Below are positions 26,027-37,368 of a DNA stretch of 64,000 nt, one piece after another. A model generated the notes under the pieces. That model was not told the origin of the DNA. It made no database searches and worked only from the letters and a program-made list of their open reading frames with translations. The position numbers and the translations under genes were made by a program. The DNA is from Debaryomyces hansenii CBS767 (lineage: Eukaryota; Ascomycota; Pichiomycetes; Serinales; Debaryomycetaceae). The stretch is taken from the NCBI RefSeq assembly GCF_000006445.2, contig NC_006047.2:434001-498000 (forward strand). Direction: 5' to 3'. Within the stretch, counting starts at the first letter, position 1; each line of letters opens with the position of its first letter.

Positions 26027-29000
26027 ATGTCATCGATCACCGACGATCAGTTGTTAGAACACAATTTTGTGAATGATATGTCAAATGAGAACGAACAGGA
26101 CATTTTAGACGAATTTTTGGACCAACGAGTGTACGAGTCGATAAATTTGCCTGATAGTAACAGTATTAAGGTGGAAACGGACGACTTGTTAAATGATTTT
26201 TACAATAATAACGACAGCAATGACAGTAATAATGATGGAAGTAACTACGGAGGCGGAAGTGGTAACGCGAACTACTTGTTGAATCAGTCGCAGATGACGA
26301 CGCCTAATAATAATGACTACATGTATCTTGATAACATTGGGTACAATGCGACCAACAGCGTGTACACGAGTCCTCCCGATGCGTCTCAGATGAACATTAC
26401 GAACAAGTTACAACTTTCGGATTATGATATTGTGAGAGATGAGTTGTCCAAGTTGAAGTTTGGCACTGCCAATATGAAGCTGTGTCCGCCATCCGTGGAT
26501 GTGCCCGACCAATCATATCTTGATTTTTCACAGCAAGCCATGGATTCGTTACCGTACAAATTGACATTAACAAACTTGCCGAGCTACTCGCGGGTGGAAA
26601 CGCAGATCAAATTCAAGTTCGGGTTGAGTCCGCCTCCCCCACACGTCCTTTTACATATACCCCAAGATTTAATATCCAAGAATAAATTCTGTCTTTCGAA
26701 CGGTGTGGATACATTGGCACCTACGTTGAAAGAAAGTCTATTATACTTGGACACATACGTGTTGACGTCCGATTATAAGAAATCGTGTAATATTTGTTCC
26801 AGATGTATCAAACGTGAGCAAAAGCGGGCGTCGAGAAGAAAATCCGGCGTCAATGGGAACGAATCCGACACAAATAATGACGCCACGAATGATAATAACA
26901 ACACCAGGGAAAACGGTAAGAGTTCTTCTAGCTCGTGGGCTGACGATAAGATGATGAAGAAAGCAATCATTTTTAACTGTAAAGAAATTGTTTCCTTTCC
27001 TCCGCCTAATGGTTTAAATAATGATTTATCGAAATCATTAGACCTCTCTGCTAGAATAATATGTTACTGTAGGCATCATAAAGAATCTCAAGGATTCAAA
27101 TTATTGTTTGTGGTGAAGAATCACGAAGGAAAAGTGGTTGCAAAACAAATTTCGTCAACTATAATGATAATGGATAGAAAGAAAACCACTGCTGCTTCGA
27201 AAAATAAAGTGAACGAAGACTCTTTACCTAATTCTATCTGTGGCTCATCCACTAACTTACAACAAATGTCTGGAGACCAACAACAACAAAGACTGCCTAA
27301 AGAATCTGATAATGATATATTATCAAATTCTTTCCGTCAATTATCTTCTAACTCAATAGATGAATCCAACTCTGAGGCCCAAACTAATACCGATACTAAC
27401 ACATTTACGGAGGGAAGAAACTTAAAGAGGAAGAAGTTATCGGTGGACGATTCGTTCAACACTCAGACTAATCCTATGTTTAATGGCAGCGTTAACGCAT
27501 TGTCGCCATTAAGTAATAGTGATACCAATACATCGACGAGCAATATGTTGACCAAACCTCTTAATACTCAATTGCCTTCGAATGGACAACCATCATTTGG
27601 ATTATCGCCATTAAGCCATCCCCAATTAAATACCCAGCAACCTAGATTACCATCAATTCAAAGAATCATACCGGCACAGGGACCAATTAGAGGTGGAATT
27701 GAAATCACTTTATTAGGGTTTAATTTCCGCCAAGGATTAGCCGTCAAGTTTGGCGCAAACCAGGCTTTGGCTACCCACTGCTGGTCAGAAACGACATTGG
27801 TTACATATTTACCTCCTGCATCGCAGCCAGGCCAAGTCTTGGTTAGTTTTGAAGACCACGAAAATATGATGATAGGTGGACCACCTCAACAACAAATTTT
27901 CACCTATACTGATGATACCGACAAGCAATTAATTGAATTAGCCTTGCAGATAGTTGGTTTGAAAATGAACGGAAAATTAGAGGATGCGAAGAATATTGCG
28001 AAGAGAATCGTTGGTACCGATAATTCAAGTATTAGTGGTACAAATACTAATGTTACATCACCTGCCAACCAGCAGAATATGAACCAAGCTAACATTGAAT
28101 GGTTTGATAGCGCTCATAAAGCTGTTTTACAATTAACTAAATCGGATTTGTCAACTGAAGAAATCTTGATTAATTTCCTTTCGTTAGTCGACTTACCAAA
28201 TTGCCCAATTATAATACCAAACTGGCAATTATGTAATGGACAAGGACAAACTTTATTGCATTTGGCCTCTTTGAAGAGATATAGTCAATTAATTAAATTT
28301 TTGATCACGCATGGCTGCAAAATTGATGTTAAGGATAACCAAGGCTTAACACCACTTTTCTTAGCATCGATGTGCGGCTATAGAGATATGATTCAAATTT
28401 TTGTTGCATGTAAGAGTAATTGGAATTTGAAATTGTCAAATGATAAATTATTAAAGGATTACTGTGATCCAAACGTATTGGATGTTTTCAATAGCTTAGA
28501 AAACCAGGATAATGAAAATGATGCGGACGATTTCTCTAGGTTCCTCTCAAAGGATAATAAATTGGCTAAGTCAATGAGTTTAGATTCGTTGAATTCAATG
28601 TTTGCTATGAATTTCGGATGCCATGTATCAAAGATGGTCATGGAAGATTCGGTCAATCATTCGAGTGGCTCAAAATTCGAAAGTGGTGATAGACATCTCA
28701 TGAGAGAGGAATTAAATTCGAGATCGAATGAAAATGAAAATGACAGTAGTGAGTTTTCCCATGAGGATTCTGATTTAGGTAACTCTGAATTAGCCGATTC
28801 TGAATTTGAATCAAATGACGATGACAGATTTTATAATGATGATTATTATGAAAGCGAAAGTGATGATGACTTCGATGATGAAGATGAACATGGTGATAGT
28901 TCCGACCACAGAGAGTTAAATATAGCTAAGGTTGGCGGTATTTTGGATGATAATCAATCTTTATGCTCAAACTCAACTATTTTGCCACCGTTATCAAATA

Positions 29001-29581
29001 ATAATGATGACGAGGACGAGGACGAGGACGAGGACGTCTTCTCTCTGAATTCGGCAGGATTATGGCAGAAGGTTAAGAATGTATTTAGTAATGATGAAAG
29101 TGACAGTCAGTTACCATCTTACGATGATTTGTTTCCTTTTGGACCATCGTCATTCCACCTGAAACCAAAATCTTCTGTTGAAAGAAGCCTTAATAGTGTT
29201 GATGATGATTCAAATGGTGATAGTTCTAAGGTGATTACTGGAACTTCGCGTGATGATAACCAAGAGGATGCCGGCGTGTCCTCTGATTCTTCGGAAGATA
29301 TGGTTATATCTTACATTAATCATCCTCGCAAGAATGTTGAAAATGATAAAATGTTATTATTTTTCTGGTTCCCAGCATTGGTCTGTATTATGGCATTATT
29401 CATCTTCGTCTACATCATGGGTTATAAGTTCGTGTTTATTGAAAACTTTAAACATTACATTAGAACAACAATAGGAAATTTAATGGTTGGGAATGAGAGA
29501 ATTGGTAAACTTTTTCACTCATCGAATGCAGCAGGGGTAGAAAGGGTGTTACTGGCAACTCGTAAGATAATCAACGAGTAG
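26027..29581 (+). CDS. SPT23: Membrane-tethered transcription factor of the Spt23/Mga2 family
   Basis: A 1184-residue protein with the full family layout: an acidic, Asn-rich N-terminus, a conserved block around residues 165-240 (YKLTLTNLPSYSRVETQIKF), an IPT/TIG immunoglobulin-like domain at about 540-625 (SIQRIIPAQGPIRGG), two ankyrin repeats at about 738-805 (GQTLLHLASLKRYSQLIKFL), acidic stretches, and one C-terminal membrane segment at about 1108-1137. Spt23/Mga2 sit in the ER membrane as dimers, sense lipid packing, and are clipped by ubiquitin/proteasome processing to release an activator of the OLE1 fatty-acid desaturase. C. albicans has one such gene, SPT23. The single copy here cannot be assigned to either paralogue. 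Confidence 0.93.
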   Translation: MSSITDDQLLEHNFVNDMSNENEQDILDEFLDQRVYESINLPDSNSIKVETDDLLNDFYNNNDSNDSNNDGSNYGGGSGNANYLLNQSQMTTPNNNDYMYLDNIGYNATNSVYTSPPDASQMNITNKLQLSDYDIVRDELSKLKFGTANMKLCPPSVDVPDQSYLDFSQQAMDSLPYKLTLTNLPSYSRVETQIKFKFGLSPPPPHVLLHIPQDLISKNKFCLSNGVDTLAPTLKESLLYLDTYVLTSDYKKSCNICSRCIKREQKRASRRKSGVNGNESDTNNDATNDNNNTRENGKSSSSSWADDKMMKKAIIFNCKEIVSFPPPNGLNNDLSKSLDLSARIICYCRHHKESQGFKLLFVVKNHEGKVVAKQISSTIMIMDRKKTTAASKNKVNEDSLPNSICGSSTNLQQMSGDQQQQRLPKESDNDILSNSFRQLSSNSIDESNSEAQTNTDTNTFTEGRNLKRKKLSVDDSFNTQTNPMFNGSVNALSPLSNSDTNTSTSNMLTKPLNTQLPSNGQPSFGLSPLSHPQLNTQQPRLPSIQRIIPAQGPIRGGIEITLLGFNFRQGLAVKFGANQALATHCWSETTLVTYLPPASQPGQVLVSFEDHENMMIGGPPQQQIFTYTDDTDKQLIELALQIVGLKMNGKLEDAKNIAKRIVGTDNSSISGTNTNVTSPANQQNMNQANIEWFDSAHKAVLQLTKSDLSTEEILINFLSLVDLPNCPIIIPNWQLCNGQGQTLLHLASLKRYSQLIKFLITHGCKIDVKDNQGLTPLFLASMCGYRDMIQIFVACKSNWNLKLSNDKLLKDYCDPNVLDVFNSLENQDNENDADDFSRFLSKDNKLAKSMSLDSLNSMFAMNFGCHVSKMVMEDSVNHSSGSKFESGDRHLMREELNSRSNENENDSSEFSHEDSDLGNSELADSEFESNDDDRFYNDDYYESESDDDFDDEDEHGDSSDHRELNIAKVGGILDDNQSLCSNSTILPPLSNNNDDEDEDEDEDVFSLNSAGLWQKVKNVFSNDESDSQLPSYDDLFPFGPSSFHLKPKSSVERSLNSVDDDSNGDSSKVITGTSRDDNQEDAGVSSDSSEDMVISYINHPRKNVENDKMLLFFWFPALVCIMALFIFVYIMGYKFVFIENFKHYIRTTIGNLMVGNERIGKLFHSSNAAGVERVLLATRKIINE

Positions 29582-29788
29582 GGAATTTGTAGTATTTATT
29601 AATTAGGATCTTTTTTTTTAATTTTTGCTTTAGCGTTTCATTTCTTGTTATACTATAAATATAAATACAAATATAATTACATTATTGTACCTGTTTCCGC
29701 GATTTGTGAACTGAAATATTTCTTCCAATAAAATATACTGTATTTAAAATCAATACTAATCTGAAATTAAGTCTATCCTCAAAGTAAA

Positions 29789-30583
29789 ATGGTTCACGTA
29801 TTGTTACTAAAGAACCAGACCATACCGAAAGATCCATATAATGATAAATTAAAGGCGCTGGGATATAATCCGGTGTTCATACCATTGCTCGAACACAATC
29901 ACTATGATAGGCATTCAACTGTAGAATACTTAAAAAGTAAGGAATTTTCCAACATACGAAATTTTATAATTACAAGTCAAAGGGCTGTCGAGTGTTTTAA
30001 TGAATGTATACAAGAAATCAACGACGAGAACATTAAGCAAAGTATATTCCAAAAAATTGGATATACTGTGGGGCCTGCGACGGCCAAGATATTAAGTGAA
30101 GCGGGATTCAAGACTGTCAAAGGTGGTAACGATGCCGGCAATGGACTGATATTATCCAAGATTATAATCGACGAGATTGCACCTGAAGAGGAAATAGTAT
30201 TTTTTACCGGCAAAATTAGAAAAGATATCATACCGAAGAACTTAAAATTAGCCAATATTAATATTATGGAAAGAGTAATTTATAGAACGGATTTGAGGGA
30301 AGATATTGGTGAAACCTTCAACAAGCAGCTTTCGCTATTAGACCAAACTAATAATATTGAAAAGAAATGGATAATTTTTTTCAGTCCCCAAGGGACTGAA
30401 TTAATAATTGAAAAACTAAAACAGCTTGATAATTTAACTAGTCAATTTTATATTGGTTCAATTGGTCCAACAACTGAAGACTATTTGGTTAGCAGAGGTA
30501 TAACTCCTAATATTGTCTCAAAGAAGCCTGAGGCAGCATCATTATTCGAACTGATGCAAAATCATGAAGCGACTTACAAATAA
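29789..30583 (+). CDS. HEM4: Uroporphyrinogen-III synthase
   Basis: A 264-residue HemD-family enzyme that closes and isomerises hydroxymethylbilane to uroporphyrinogen III in heme synthesis (cytosol). The family is poorly conserved but the landmarks are visible: MVHVLLLKNQTIPKDPY at the start, the FIITSQRAVECF strand-helix, YTVGPATAKILSEAGF, then FFTGKIRKDIIP, the RVIYRT turn, IIFFSPQGTELII and YIGSIGPTTEDYL. The length is like yeast Hem4 (275). Start ATG 29789. Confidence 0.92.
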   Translation: MVHVLLLKNQTIPKDPYNDKLKALGYNPVFIPLLEHNHYDRHSTVEYLKSKEFSNIRNFIITSQRAVECFNECIQEINDENIKQSIFQKIGYTVGPATAKILSEAGFKTVKGGNDAGNGLILSKIIIDEIAPEEEIVFFTGKIRKDIIPKNLKLANINIMERVIYRTDLREDIGETFNKQLSLLDQTNNIEKKWIIFFSPQGTELIIEKLKQLDNLTSQFYIGSIGPTTEDYLVSRGITPNIVSKKPEAASLFELMQNHEATYK

Positions 30584-30865
30584 GAGGAGAATATTATTGA
30601 TGTCTTGAATATTGAATAAATACGTTCAGGATTAATTAAGTCACGCATTAGCGAATAGAAGAAAATAAACATTGCATCTGTATACTAAGTTTAATGTAAG
30701 GTTAGGCGAAAGTCTATATATATAAGTGGCCAAGATACTCAAGTAATCTACAAATGATTGATTGATAAAAATCGATTTCTGATAACATATAAATAGTATA
30801 AAAACAAGCTTCTTTAATAACTTAAATATGGGACATGTCTCTTATGAGAGTCTAAAGTCTGGTAC

Positions 30866-32881
30866 TTACTTACGAGTAGCCTTGACTACATCAATGATTT
30901 GAGCAACAACACCAGGATTCGATAATGTTGAAATATCACCCAATTGGTCTTCTTCACCAGCCAAAACTTTTCTCAAAATTCTTCTCATGATCTTACCTGA
31001 TCTAGTCTTAGGTAAATCATCTACCAACAAAATTGTCTTTGGAGTTGCAAAAGGACCGATTTCCTTACGAACAGTTAGGATCAATTCTTTCTTGATCACT
31101 TCTAGGTCTTCAGATACGTTAGATTTCAATGAAACATAAGCGGCAACTGCTTGACCCGTCAACTCGTCTGCGTACCCAACAACTGCACATTCAGCAACAG
31201 ATTCATGTAAGATCAAGGCAGCTTCAATTTCCGCCGTAGACAACCTGTGACCGGAGACATTAACAACATCGTCGACTCTACCTAAAATCCAGTAGAATCC
31301 GTCAACGTCTCTTGCAGCCCCATCACCTGAGAAATAATGATTTGGGTATGGCTTCAAGTAAGTTTCAATAAATCTGGCATAGTCGTTGTAAATACCTCTA
31401 CTAATTGATGGCCAGCACGATTTGACACAAAGGACCCCCTCGACATCATTTTCCTTCAATTCCTTACCACTAACTGGGTCCAAGATTTTCGCATCAATAC
31501 CAAAACATGGTAACGAGGCAGAGCCTGGTTTAGTTGGAGTAATACCGGCTAATGGCGCTAACATGTGTGACCCCGATTCTGTTTGCCAGTAGGTATCAAC
31601 AATGTGACACTTGCGTCTACCAATGTTGTCGTTATACCAGTGCCAGATTTCGGCTGCAATTGGTTCACCAACAGAACCTAAAACTCTCAAGGAATCCAAC
31701 TTATAGTTTTCTATATACTTGGTGCCGGCTCTCTTTAATAATCTCAAAGCAGTAGGAGCAACGTAGAACTGGGTGACCTGATACTTGTCGACAATTTCCC
31801 AGTATCTCGAGTAGTTAGGGTGGGCTGGGGTACCTTCAAACACCACGGTGGTGGCCCCACATAATAACGGACCGTATACCACATATGTGTGTCCAGTAAT
31901 CCAACCCACATCTCCTGCGGTAAATAACACGTCGTCTTCGTGCACGTCGAACGTGTACTTGGACGTCATGGCAGCCCCCAACAAGTACCCCGCGGTCGAG
32001 TGCTGGATACCCTTCGGCTTACCTGTCGAACCCGAGGTGTACAATAAAAATAATGGGTCTTCCGAGTTGACTGGTACCGGTGGGAAGTATGGTCCGTACT
32101 TGGCCATTTCCTCGTGCCACCACAAGTCCCTGCCTTCGGTGAACGGAATATGGGCGTTGCCGGTTCTCTTGAAAAGCAAGACGTTTGTCACGTCAGGACA
32201 GTTCTTCAACGCATCATCCACAATCTTCTTGGTCTCAATGGTCTTACCACCTCTCTTCGACTCATCAGTGGTGATAACAATCTTCGAGCTGGCGTCCAAG
32301 ATACGGTCCTTCAACGAGCTAGATGAAAACCCGGCGAATACAACCGAATGGACGGCCCCAATTCTCACAATCGCTAACAAAGTCACTAACGCCTCAGGGA
32401 TCATTGGCAAGTATACTGCCACAGAATCTCCCTTTCTGATGCCCAATTTCGTCAAGCATTGTGCCAACTTACACACGTCCTTCAACAACTGGCCGTACGT
32501 GATAATACGACCTTCGTTTTCCTCGTCTGCCTCGTAGATTATCGCCGGCTTGTTAGGATTCTTGATGGCCCATCTGTCAACTGCGTTATACGAAGCGTTC
32601 AATTGCCCGTTCACAAACCACGACGCAATGTCCCCGTCTGCAAAGTCCTGCTCGCTACTCACGGGGTATCTGGCTTCGTCAAAAGGACGGTCCCAACTCA
32701 AGTGTTCCAACGCTTGTTCGCCAAAAAATTTGCTGGGGTTCTCAATCGATTCCTTGTACATCTTGCTATAGGTCTCAAAGTCTGCCAAGTTGGGTTTGGA
32801 CTTCGATCTTTCCTTAAATTCCGCTGGGGGTTGGATAATACCCTCATGGTCCAACGTTACGTGTGTAGAGTGTGGTGTCAT
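30866..32881 (-). CDS. ACS2: Acetyl-CoA synthetase, nucleocytosolic type
   Basis: A 671-residue AMP-forming enzyme making acetyl-CoA from acetate, ATP and CoA for lipid synthesis and histone acetylation. Adenylation motifs are intact: [39 protein letters not shown] and the acetylatable Lys loop [12 protein letters not shown] near 630. There is no N-terminal extension, which favours Acs2 over Acs1. A 3' GC-rich, strongly codon-biased stretch (31800-32700) differs from the rest of the window and suggests high expression. Two CCCCT stress elements lie 112-146 bp upstream. Confidence 0.95.
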   Translation of the reverse strand: MTPHSTHVTLDHEGIIQPPAEFKERSKSKPNLADFETYSKMYKESIENPSKFFGEQALEHLSWDRPFDEARYPVSSEQDFADGDIASWFVNGQLNASYNAVDRWAIKNPNKPAIIYEADEENEGRIITYGQLLKDVCKLAQCLTKLGIRKGDSVAVYLPMIPEALVTLLAIVRIGAVHSVVFAGFSSSSLKDRILDASSKIVITTDESKRGGKTIETKKIVDDALKNCPDVTNVLLFKRTGNAHIPFTEGRDLWWHEEMAKYGPYFPPVPVNSEDPLFLLYTSGSTGKPKGIQHSTAGYLLGAAMTSKYTFDVHEDDVLFTAGDVGWITGHTYVVYGPLLCGATTVVFEGTPAHPNYSRYWEIVDKYQVTQFYVAPTALRLLKRAGTKYIENYKLDSLRVLGSVGEPIAAEIWHWYNDNIGRRKCHIVDTYWQTESGSHMLAPLAGITPTKPGSASLPCFGIDAKILDPVSGKELKENDVEGVLCVKSCWPSISRGIYNDYARFIETYLKPYPNHYFSGDGAARDVDGFYWILGRVDDVVNVSGHRLSTAEIEAALILHESVAECAVVGYADELTGQAVAAYVSLKSNVSEDLEVIKKELILTVRKEIGPFATPKTILLVDDLPKTRSGKIMRRILRKVLAGEEDQLGDISTLSNPGVVAQIIDVVKATRK

Positions 32882-33431
32882 TGTATAGGTAAAAGCTTTA
32901 TATCTATTTCCTATATATCTGCTACTATCCTTATCGCTGCTTTTTCCTGGCGCTTACTTACTTTATATACTATTGGTTCTCGGACTTACATTCCCCTCCT
33001 TCCCCACCCCCTTTGGGTCCCAACGACCAACTTTTCGTATCTCTCAAAACTTCTTGACCCACAAATTTTCAAATCTGGGGAACATGGTAGTGGATTTTTA
33101 CACATTTCCCAATAGGTTTACATCGGTGGTACTAAACTCCATAGTCAAGAAAAATATGCCGGCAGGAGGGCGGCCGTGAGTTTACGAGCCGGTCGATTAA
33201 TGACTACAGCTATTGTCATAGTATGCATCATGTGATCATAGCTCCTATTGATAGGTGGGCCGAAGAAATGGTGAACAAAAGTGGTGGTGTAGATGTCTGT
33301 AAACAGCAGTGGTAGTGTAGATAAAGCAAACGAGCGAGTTGCACACGTAGATAGTGCGAGTGAGCGAAGTGAGAATGAGCGCAGTAAGCAGAGTGAGCAG
33401 AGCAAGCAGAGTGAGAGTATATATACAATAA
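32882..33431. other. 550-bp divergent promoter, ACS2 and OPA3-like gene
   Basis: CCCCT (stress-response element) occurs at 32993-32997 and 33008-33012 near the ACS2 side. Near the OPA3 side, 33340-33418 is an imperfect AGTGAGC/AGCAGAGTGAGC tandem repeat. No gene is seen. Confidence 0.45.
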
Positions 33432-33896
33432 ATGAGTGGGCTTGCGTTGAAATTCACGTCGTTGTTGATCAGGACGGTGGCCAAGCCAATATCTAACTCT
33501 ATCAAGGCCCAGGCAAAGGAACACGAGAACTTCCGTCGCAAGTGTATATGGTTTGCCCAGATGATGCACCATACCGATTTGAAGATGAGAATGAACCTAG
33601 TGGGGGAAAAGAAGATCAAGATTCGCCCGTTGAACGACAACAAGGCCATCGAGAAGGGGGCCAATTTTTTGAGTGAAATGTTTGTGTTTTCGGTGGCGGG
33701 ATCGTTGATTCTTTTTGAGTCGTTCCGGAGCAGAAAGAAGACGAATCTTGAGAAATCCAACGTCCAGGACGACATTACGTTTCTCCAAGACGAGATCGTG
33801 GCCCTCCAGCACGAATTGGAAGAAATGAAGACGAAGCTTGTCGAACGACCCACCAACGGGCCCGCCAACAAAGCCGCAGATGCGTCTGCTAAATAG
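33432..33896 (+). CDS. OPA3-like mitochondrial protein
   Basis: A 154-residue protein of the OPA3 family. Signature pieces are LALKFTSLLIRTVAKPISNSIK at the N-terminus, then a helical stretch with FRRKCIWFAQ, the pair IRPLNDNKAIEKGANFLSE, and a hydrophobic segment MFVFSVAGSLILFESFRS (about residues 77-94). A coiled coil (VQDDITFLQDEIVALQHELE) and an Ala/Pro tail end it. OPA3 proteins sit in mitochondrial membranes; human OPA3 mutations cause optic atrophy, and the molecular function is unclear. The ATG is at 33432. Confidence 0.88.
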   Translation: MSGLALKFTSLLIRTVAKPISNSIKAQAKEHENFRRKCIWFAQMMHHTDLKMRMNLVGEKKIKIRPLNDNKAIEKGANFLSEMFVFSVAGSLILFESFRSRKKTNLEKSNVQDDITFLQDEIVALQHELEEMKTKLVERPTNGPANKAADASAK

Positions 33897-34227
33897 CATT
33901 TGTACATAGAAATAGAAAACATTGGCATACGCAATTGGACGTGAACGGGCCCATATTAGGTTTCTACTGGGTCCCCATTTGGGTATTGGTGTAGATTAAC
34001 TCCGTTTTCGTTCTTGGTATGGGGTCGCCCCACTTACGAGGTCGTCTATGCATTGGTGTCGGTGCTAACATCCTTACAGCGCAGTACTTACGATACAATA
34101 TATTAATAGTATACAAATATTGATTGAGGTGTCCTTCTAGCGAAGAAAACTCAAAGTAATATAATACAAAAACTAACGAAATAAAAAGCACCCTGCGAAT
34201 TCGGGCCGCTTAGTGGCAACTTCACAT
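33897..34227. other. 331-bp convergent intergenic region
   Basis: Shared 3' region of the OPA3-like gene and HTZ1. No gene or RNA recognised. Confidence 0.45.
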
Positions 34228-34626
34228 TTATTTTTGCTTCTTCTTTTCAACCTTCAATAACAAGGCTTTGTTGATATGTGGCAATACACCCCCGAACGCA
34301 ATGGTGGCCTTGATCAAGTTATCCAATTCTTCATCTCCTCTGATGGCCAATTGCAAGTGTCTTGGGGTGATTCTCTTTACCTTCAAGTCCTTGGCCGCGT
34401 TACCAGCCAATTCCAACACTTCAGCGGTCAAATATTCCAACACGGCCGTTAAGTAGATGGCGGACTTAGATCCAACTCTGATTTTGTTTTGCGCAGTTCT
34501 CTTCAAGTATCTCTTAATTCTACCCACTGGGAATTGCAATCCTGCTCTAGCAGAATGCGACGTGGTTGACTTGGCTGTTTCGGACGATTTACCTTTACCG
34601 CCGTGTACTTTCCCTTTACCTGACAT
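34228..34626 (-). CDS. HTZ1: Histone variant H2A.Z
   Basis: A 132-residue histone. It is the Z variant and not canonical H2A: it has [18 protein letters not shown] with the extra spacing typical of Z, then [40 protein letters not shown], and ends [16 protein letters not shown] with no SQE/SQEL tail. H2A.Z is placed by SWR1 at nucleosomes beside promoters and at heterochromatin borders. The N-terminal tail is Lys/Ser/Gly-rich, ready for acetylation. The strand is the same as NPR2; they are 165 bp apart. Confidence 0.96.
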   Translation of the reverse strand: MSGKGKVHGGKGKSSETAKSTTSHSARAGLQFPVGRIKRYLKRTAQNKIRVGSKSAIYLTAVLEYLTAEVLELAGNAAKDLKVKRITPRHLQLAIRGDEELDNLIKATIAFGGVLPHINKALLLKVEKKKQK

Positions 34627-34790
34627 GTTTGTTTGACTTTAACTGTTACTTCTGTAGACGAAAAACGATAAATTGCCTTGAGAAACAACAAAACAAACAA
34701 AATAAACAAAATAAACAATTGTCGCGATTAAAATTGACCTGTAACACAAAACATCAACTACGTATTACCCGGACTCGTTATCATACACCA

Positions 34791-36545
34791 TCAACTGTGT
34801 ATGTTATTATGTGGTCCTAACTTCCTTAATAATGCCTCGATTTCGAACCGTGATTTCTGCATTTCGGTGTTGATCGAGTCATAGTTCTGCAACCCCCTTA
34901 GTAATTTTATGAGTACAATTATATCGTCTTCCTCGCCCCTCCCCAACTCCTCAACGTTGTCTTGTACGTCTTCGTCGTTTGATACGTCTGAATTAAACGA
35001 ATCAGTATCAGAAGACTGAGGGTCATTATCACTATCGTCAGCATCTTCCAGTTGGTATGCTGATTTGTGAACATCGTAGTTAAAACTGACTCTTCTTTTG
35101 GACTTGGCATTGCTGGTTTTCAAATTAGTCTCGTGTACTATGCTCTTCAATAAGGATTTGTTTGCTAGTGATTCGTTGACAGGGTAGACGTTCGGGTTTG
35201 TCTTTGCCTTGAAAAGGTCGATTATTTTGTCTAGTTCGTTGTCGTTTTTGTTCTCAAGCGATTTTGTAAGCGAGTTTAAAATGGGATACGAATGGACTCG
35301 GTAGAGGATGCCTCTGATTACTCCAAAATTAATAAATCGTCTTACGTCTATATTGTTGAGGTATTTTCGATGCTGCATATACCACTCCTTCACCGTTTGA
35401 CCTTGGTTCAACGATCTATAGAGATAAAATAGACTGGCTTTTGATGGTATGACGGTGGTCTCGCCGCTAAATTTCTTCTTTGATGCTTTGAATATCGATG
35501 AATGTTTGCTTGTGGGTGATGCTGAATTGGGAAATGTAGACGATTGTATATCCAGATCTTCATTTACCGGTAATTCATTCAATAAATTGGGTTCGTTGGT
35601 GATTATATATGCTTGGCATTCTTCTGCAATATTATTCAATGTCAAGAAATTTCCAATGTGATTTGTTGGAGCATAAATATTGCTGAACTGAAAGATATCA
35701 ATCATGTTTATGCATTTATAGTGCATCAAATGTTGGATGCACTGTTTGGTGAGAATATAGTCCGCATCAGCAAGCTGACTTATCCTTTTTATAGAGTTGA
35801 TCCCGTCAATATATGGTAAGATTTTAAGCATTGTTGGGTCCCAGTTTATATCCACTAGCAGACTTAGCTTAACAGTTAGAATTGGTACTTGGTACGCCTT
35901 GGTGTTAACCGGGGGTGGTAAAATAGGAAACAACTTGATATCCACCGAGTTGGCGCTATCCAACGGTATACAACACTCGGAATAATTGTTCAAGTCCTGG
36001 TAAATCTGGTGTATTAATGACTCAATCGACGATAAGTTAACCTTCTGTGTCCTTCTAAATCCTGGCGTGATAAATTCATTAATCATTAGCAGATTCTCGG
36101 TTGGATATTCATCTTTATTCTTAAAAAATGACCCAAATTTGTCCAATTTCGACAATATGAAACTCTGCTCTTCTAAAACTTGGAACATCTTTCCCATCCG
36201 CTTGATGGCAGATTCGTAAGGAGTAGTATCGCTGTTATAGGGAAACACAAAACAGAAATTGAAATTGAATGAGTTTCTGGAATACTTCTCGTTTTCGATA
36301 TTCACCGGATACCCTAATACCTTGAACCGGTCAATCTTTATAGAAATCAACTTGTTGCACAACTTAGGCTTCGGTATAATATAATTTTTAATCGTGTCGA
36401 AGTTAAAGATAATGCCATTTGAATCACTTGTACTGGAGTTCCCAATTGAACCTTCAGGCACTTGATTCAACACTTTTGTACCCTCTGTGGGGTGGAACAC
36501 CGCGTAGAAAATAGCTGTAATCGGCACGAATCCATCGCTTTCCAT
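34791..36545 (-). CDS. NPR2: Npr2, SEACIT/GATOR1 subunit
   Basis: A 584-residue protein (yeast 615). The start MESDGFVPITAIFYAVFHPT with EGTKVLNQVPEGSI is the Npr2/NPRL2 longin-type opening. Other family blocks are FNFCFVFPYNSD, ESAIKRMGKMFQVLE, LPYIDGINSIKRISQLADAD and the late RRFINFGVIRGILYRVHSYP. Npr2 with Npr3 and Iml1 acts as a GAP for the Rag GTPase Gtr1 and turns off TORC1 when nitrogen or amino acids run low. An acidic Asp/Ser stretch lies near the C-terminus. A TGACTCA site and CGG motifs lie 206 bp upstream. Confidence 0.92.
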   Translation of the reverse strand: MESDGFVPITAIFYAVFHPTEGTKVLNQVPEGSIGNSSTSDSNGIIFNFDTIKNYIIPKPKLCNKLISIKIDRFKVLGYPVNIENEKYSRNSFNFNFCFVFPYNSDTTPYESAIKRMGKMFQVLEEQSFILSKLDKFGSFFKNKDEYPTENLLMINEFITPGFRRTQKVNLSSIESLIHQIYQDLNNYSECCIPLDSANSVDIKLFPILPPPVNTKAYQVPILTVKLSLLVDINWDPTMLKILPYIDGINSIKRISQLADADYILTKQCIQHLMHYKCINMIDIFQFSNIYAPTNHIGNFLTLNNIAEECQAYIITNEPNLLNELPVNEDLDIQSSTFPNSASPTSKHSSIFKASKKKFSGETTVIPSKASLFYLYRSLNQGQTVKEWYMQHRKYLNNIDVRRFINFGVIRGILYRVHSYPILNSLTKSLENKNDNELDKIIDLFKAKTNPNVYPVNESLANKSLLKSIVHETNLKTSNAKSKRRVSFNYDVHKSAYQLEDADDSDNDPQSSDTDSFNSDVSNDEDVQDNVEELGRGEEDDIIVLIKLLRGLQNYDSINTEMQKSRFEIEALLRKLGPHNNIHS

Positions 36546-36750
36546 ACTAGCCTGTCAACCCTTATTATAACTGTCAACTTCTACTCTCAGTCATAGAAGC
36601 CTACTGATAATACATATTTTGATGCTGTCGTACAAAGTCAATATGGAACATCCTTACCTCAGTCTTTCAAAGATCCTTACACCTGTATCTCTAATTAAAA
36701 GATTGCTAAGTGTTTTGGCACCTTTCTATTTGCATCCTTACGTCCTATAT

Positions 36751-36780
36751 TCGGCCGATTTGACTCAATTATTCGGCCGA
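36751..36780. promoter_or_regulatory. TCGGCCGA / TGACTCA / TCGGCCGA site cluster
   Basis: Two identical palindromes TCGGCCGA (36751-36758, 36773-36780) are 22 bp apart and flank a perfect TGACTCA (36761-36767), the Gcn4/AP-1 core. More CGG/CCG triplets follow to 36860. CGG palindromes are typical targets of Zn2Cys6 factors. The cluster is 206 bp from NPR2 and 590 bp from the transporter at 37369, and could serve either. Confidence 0.45.
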
Positions 36781-37368
36781 ATATTACAGCAGCCGTTCCT
36801 TTTTGACCAAAATTTCGGAGCGGATGCACATATGTTGTACGCCCGTCCGAAAATCGGTGTTAATTTTGCCGATGTAAACAATTCGTACGGCTTTACATCC
36901 TACATGCTTTTGCTTCACAGCCTTCTATTACGCCTAACTATAATCCATATTCATAGTTCTAGTGATCTTGTCTTCACCTCTAGAAAATCAACATGACAAG
37001 AACGAATACATGATCCATATGTGGGGAATTGTATCACAAAGAGCATTGGAGTAGTCCATTGCGAACAACGATTGCTACAATGTGAGATTCCCACTCATCG
37101 CTGAGGATGCAAATACACTCATTGGAAATTGATGTGATATAGAAGTGACTGATTATGGAAATGTTATAAAGGTCGGCGCAAAAGAAAAAAGTTTTTCCCG
37201 ATTAAAGTAAATTGTTAGTAATCGAAAATTCGTATTTACAAATTTTGACATTTCCTATTTAGAATTTCTCAACAGAAATTTATTTAAATAAACCGCATCC
37301 AGTCTTTAAATGCAGTTTTTATTTAGTCCAGGTACTAGTTCCATATTCTGCAAGTACATATATATAGT

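Noticed and set aside
36619..36996. 125-residue frame between NPR2 and the transporter
   Set aside because: Starts at TTG, has no recognisable domain, and covers the regulatory-site cluster.
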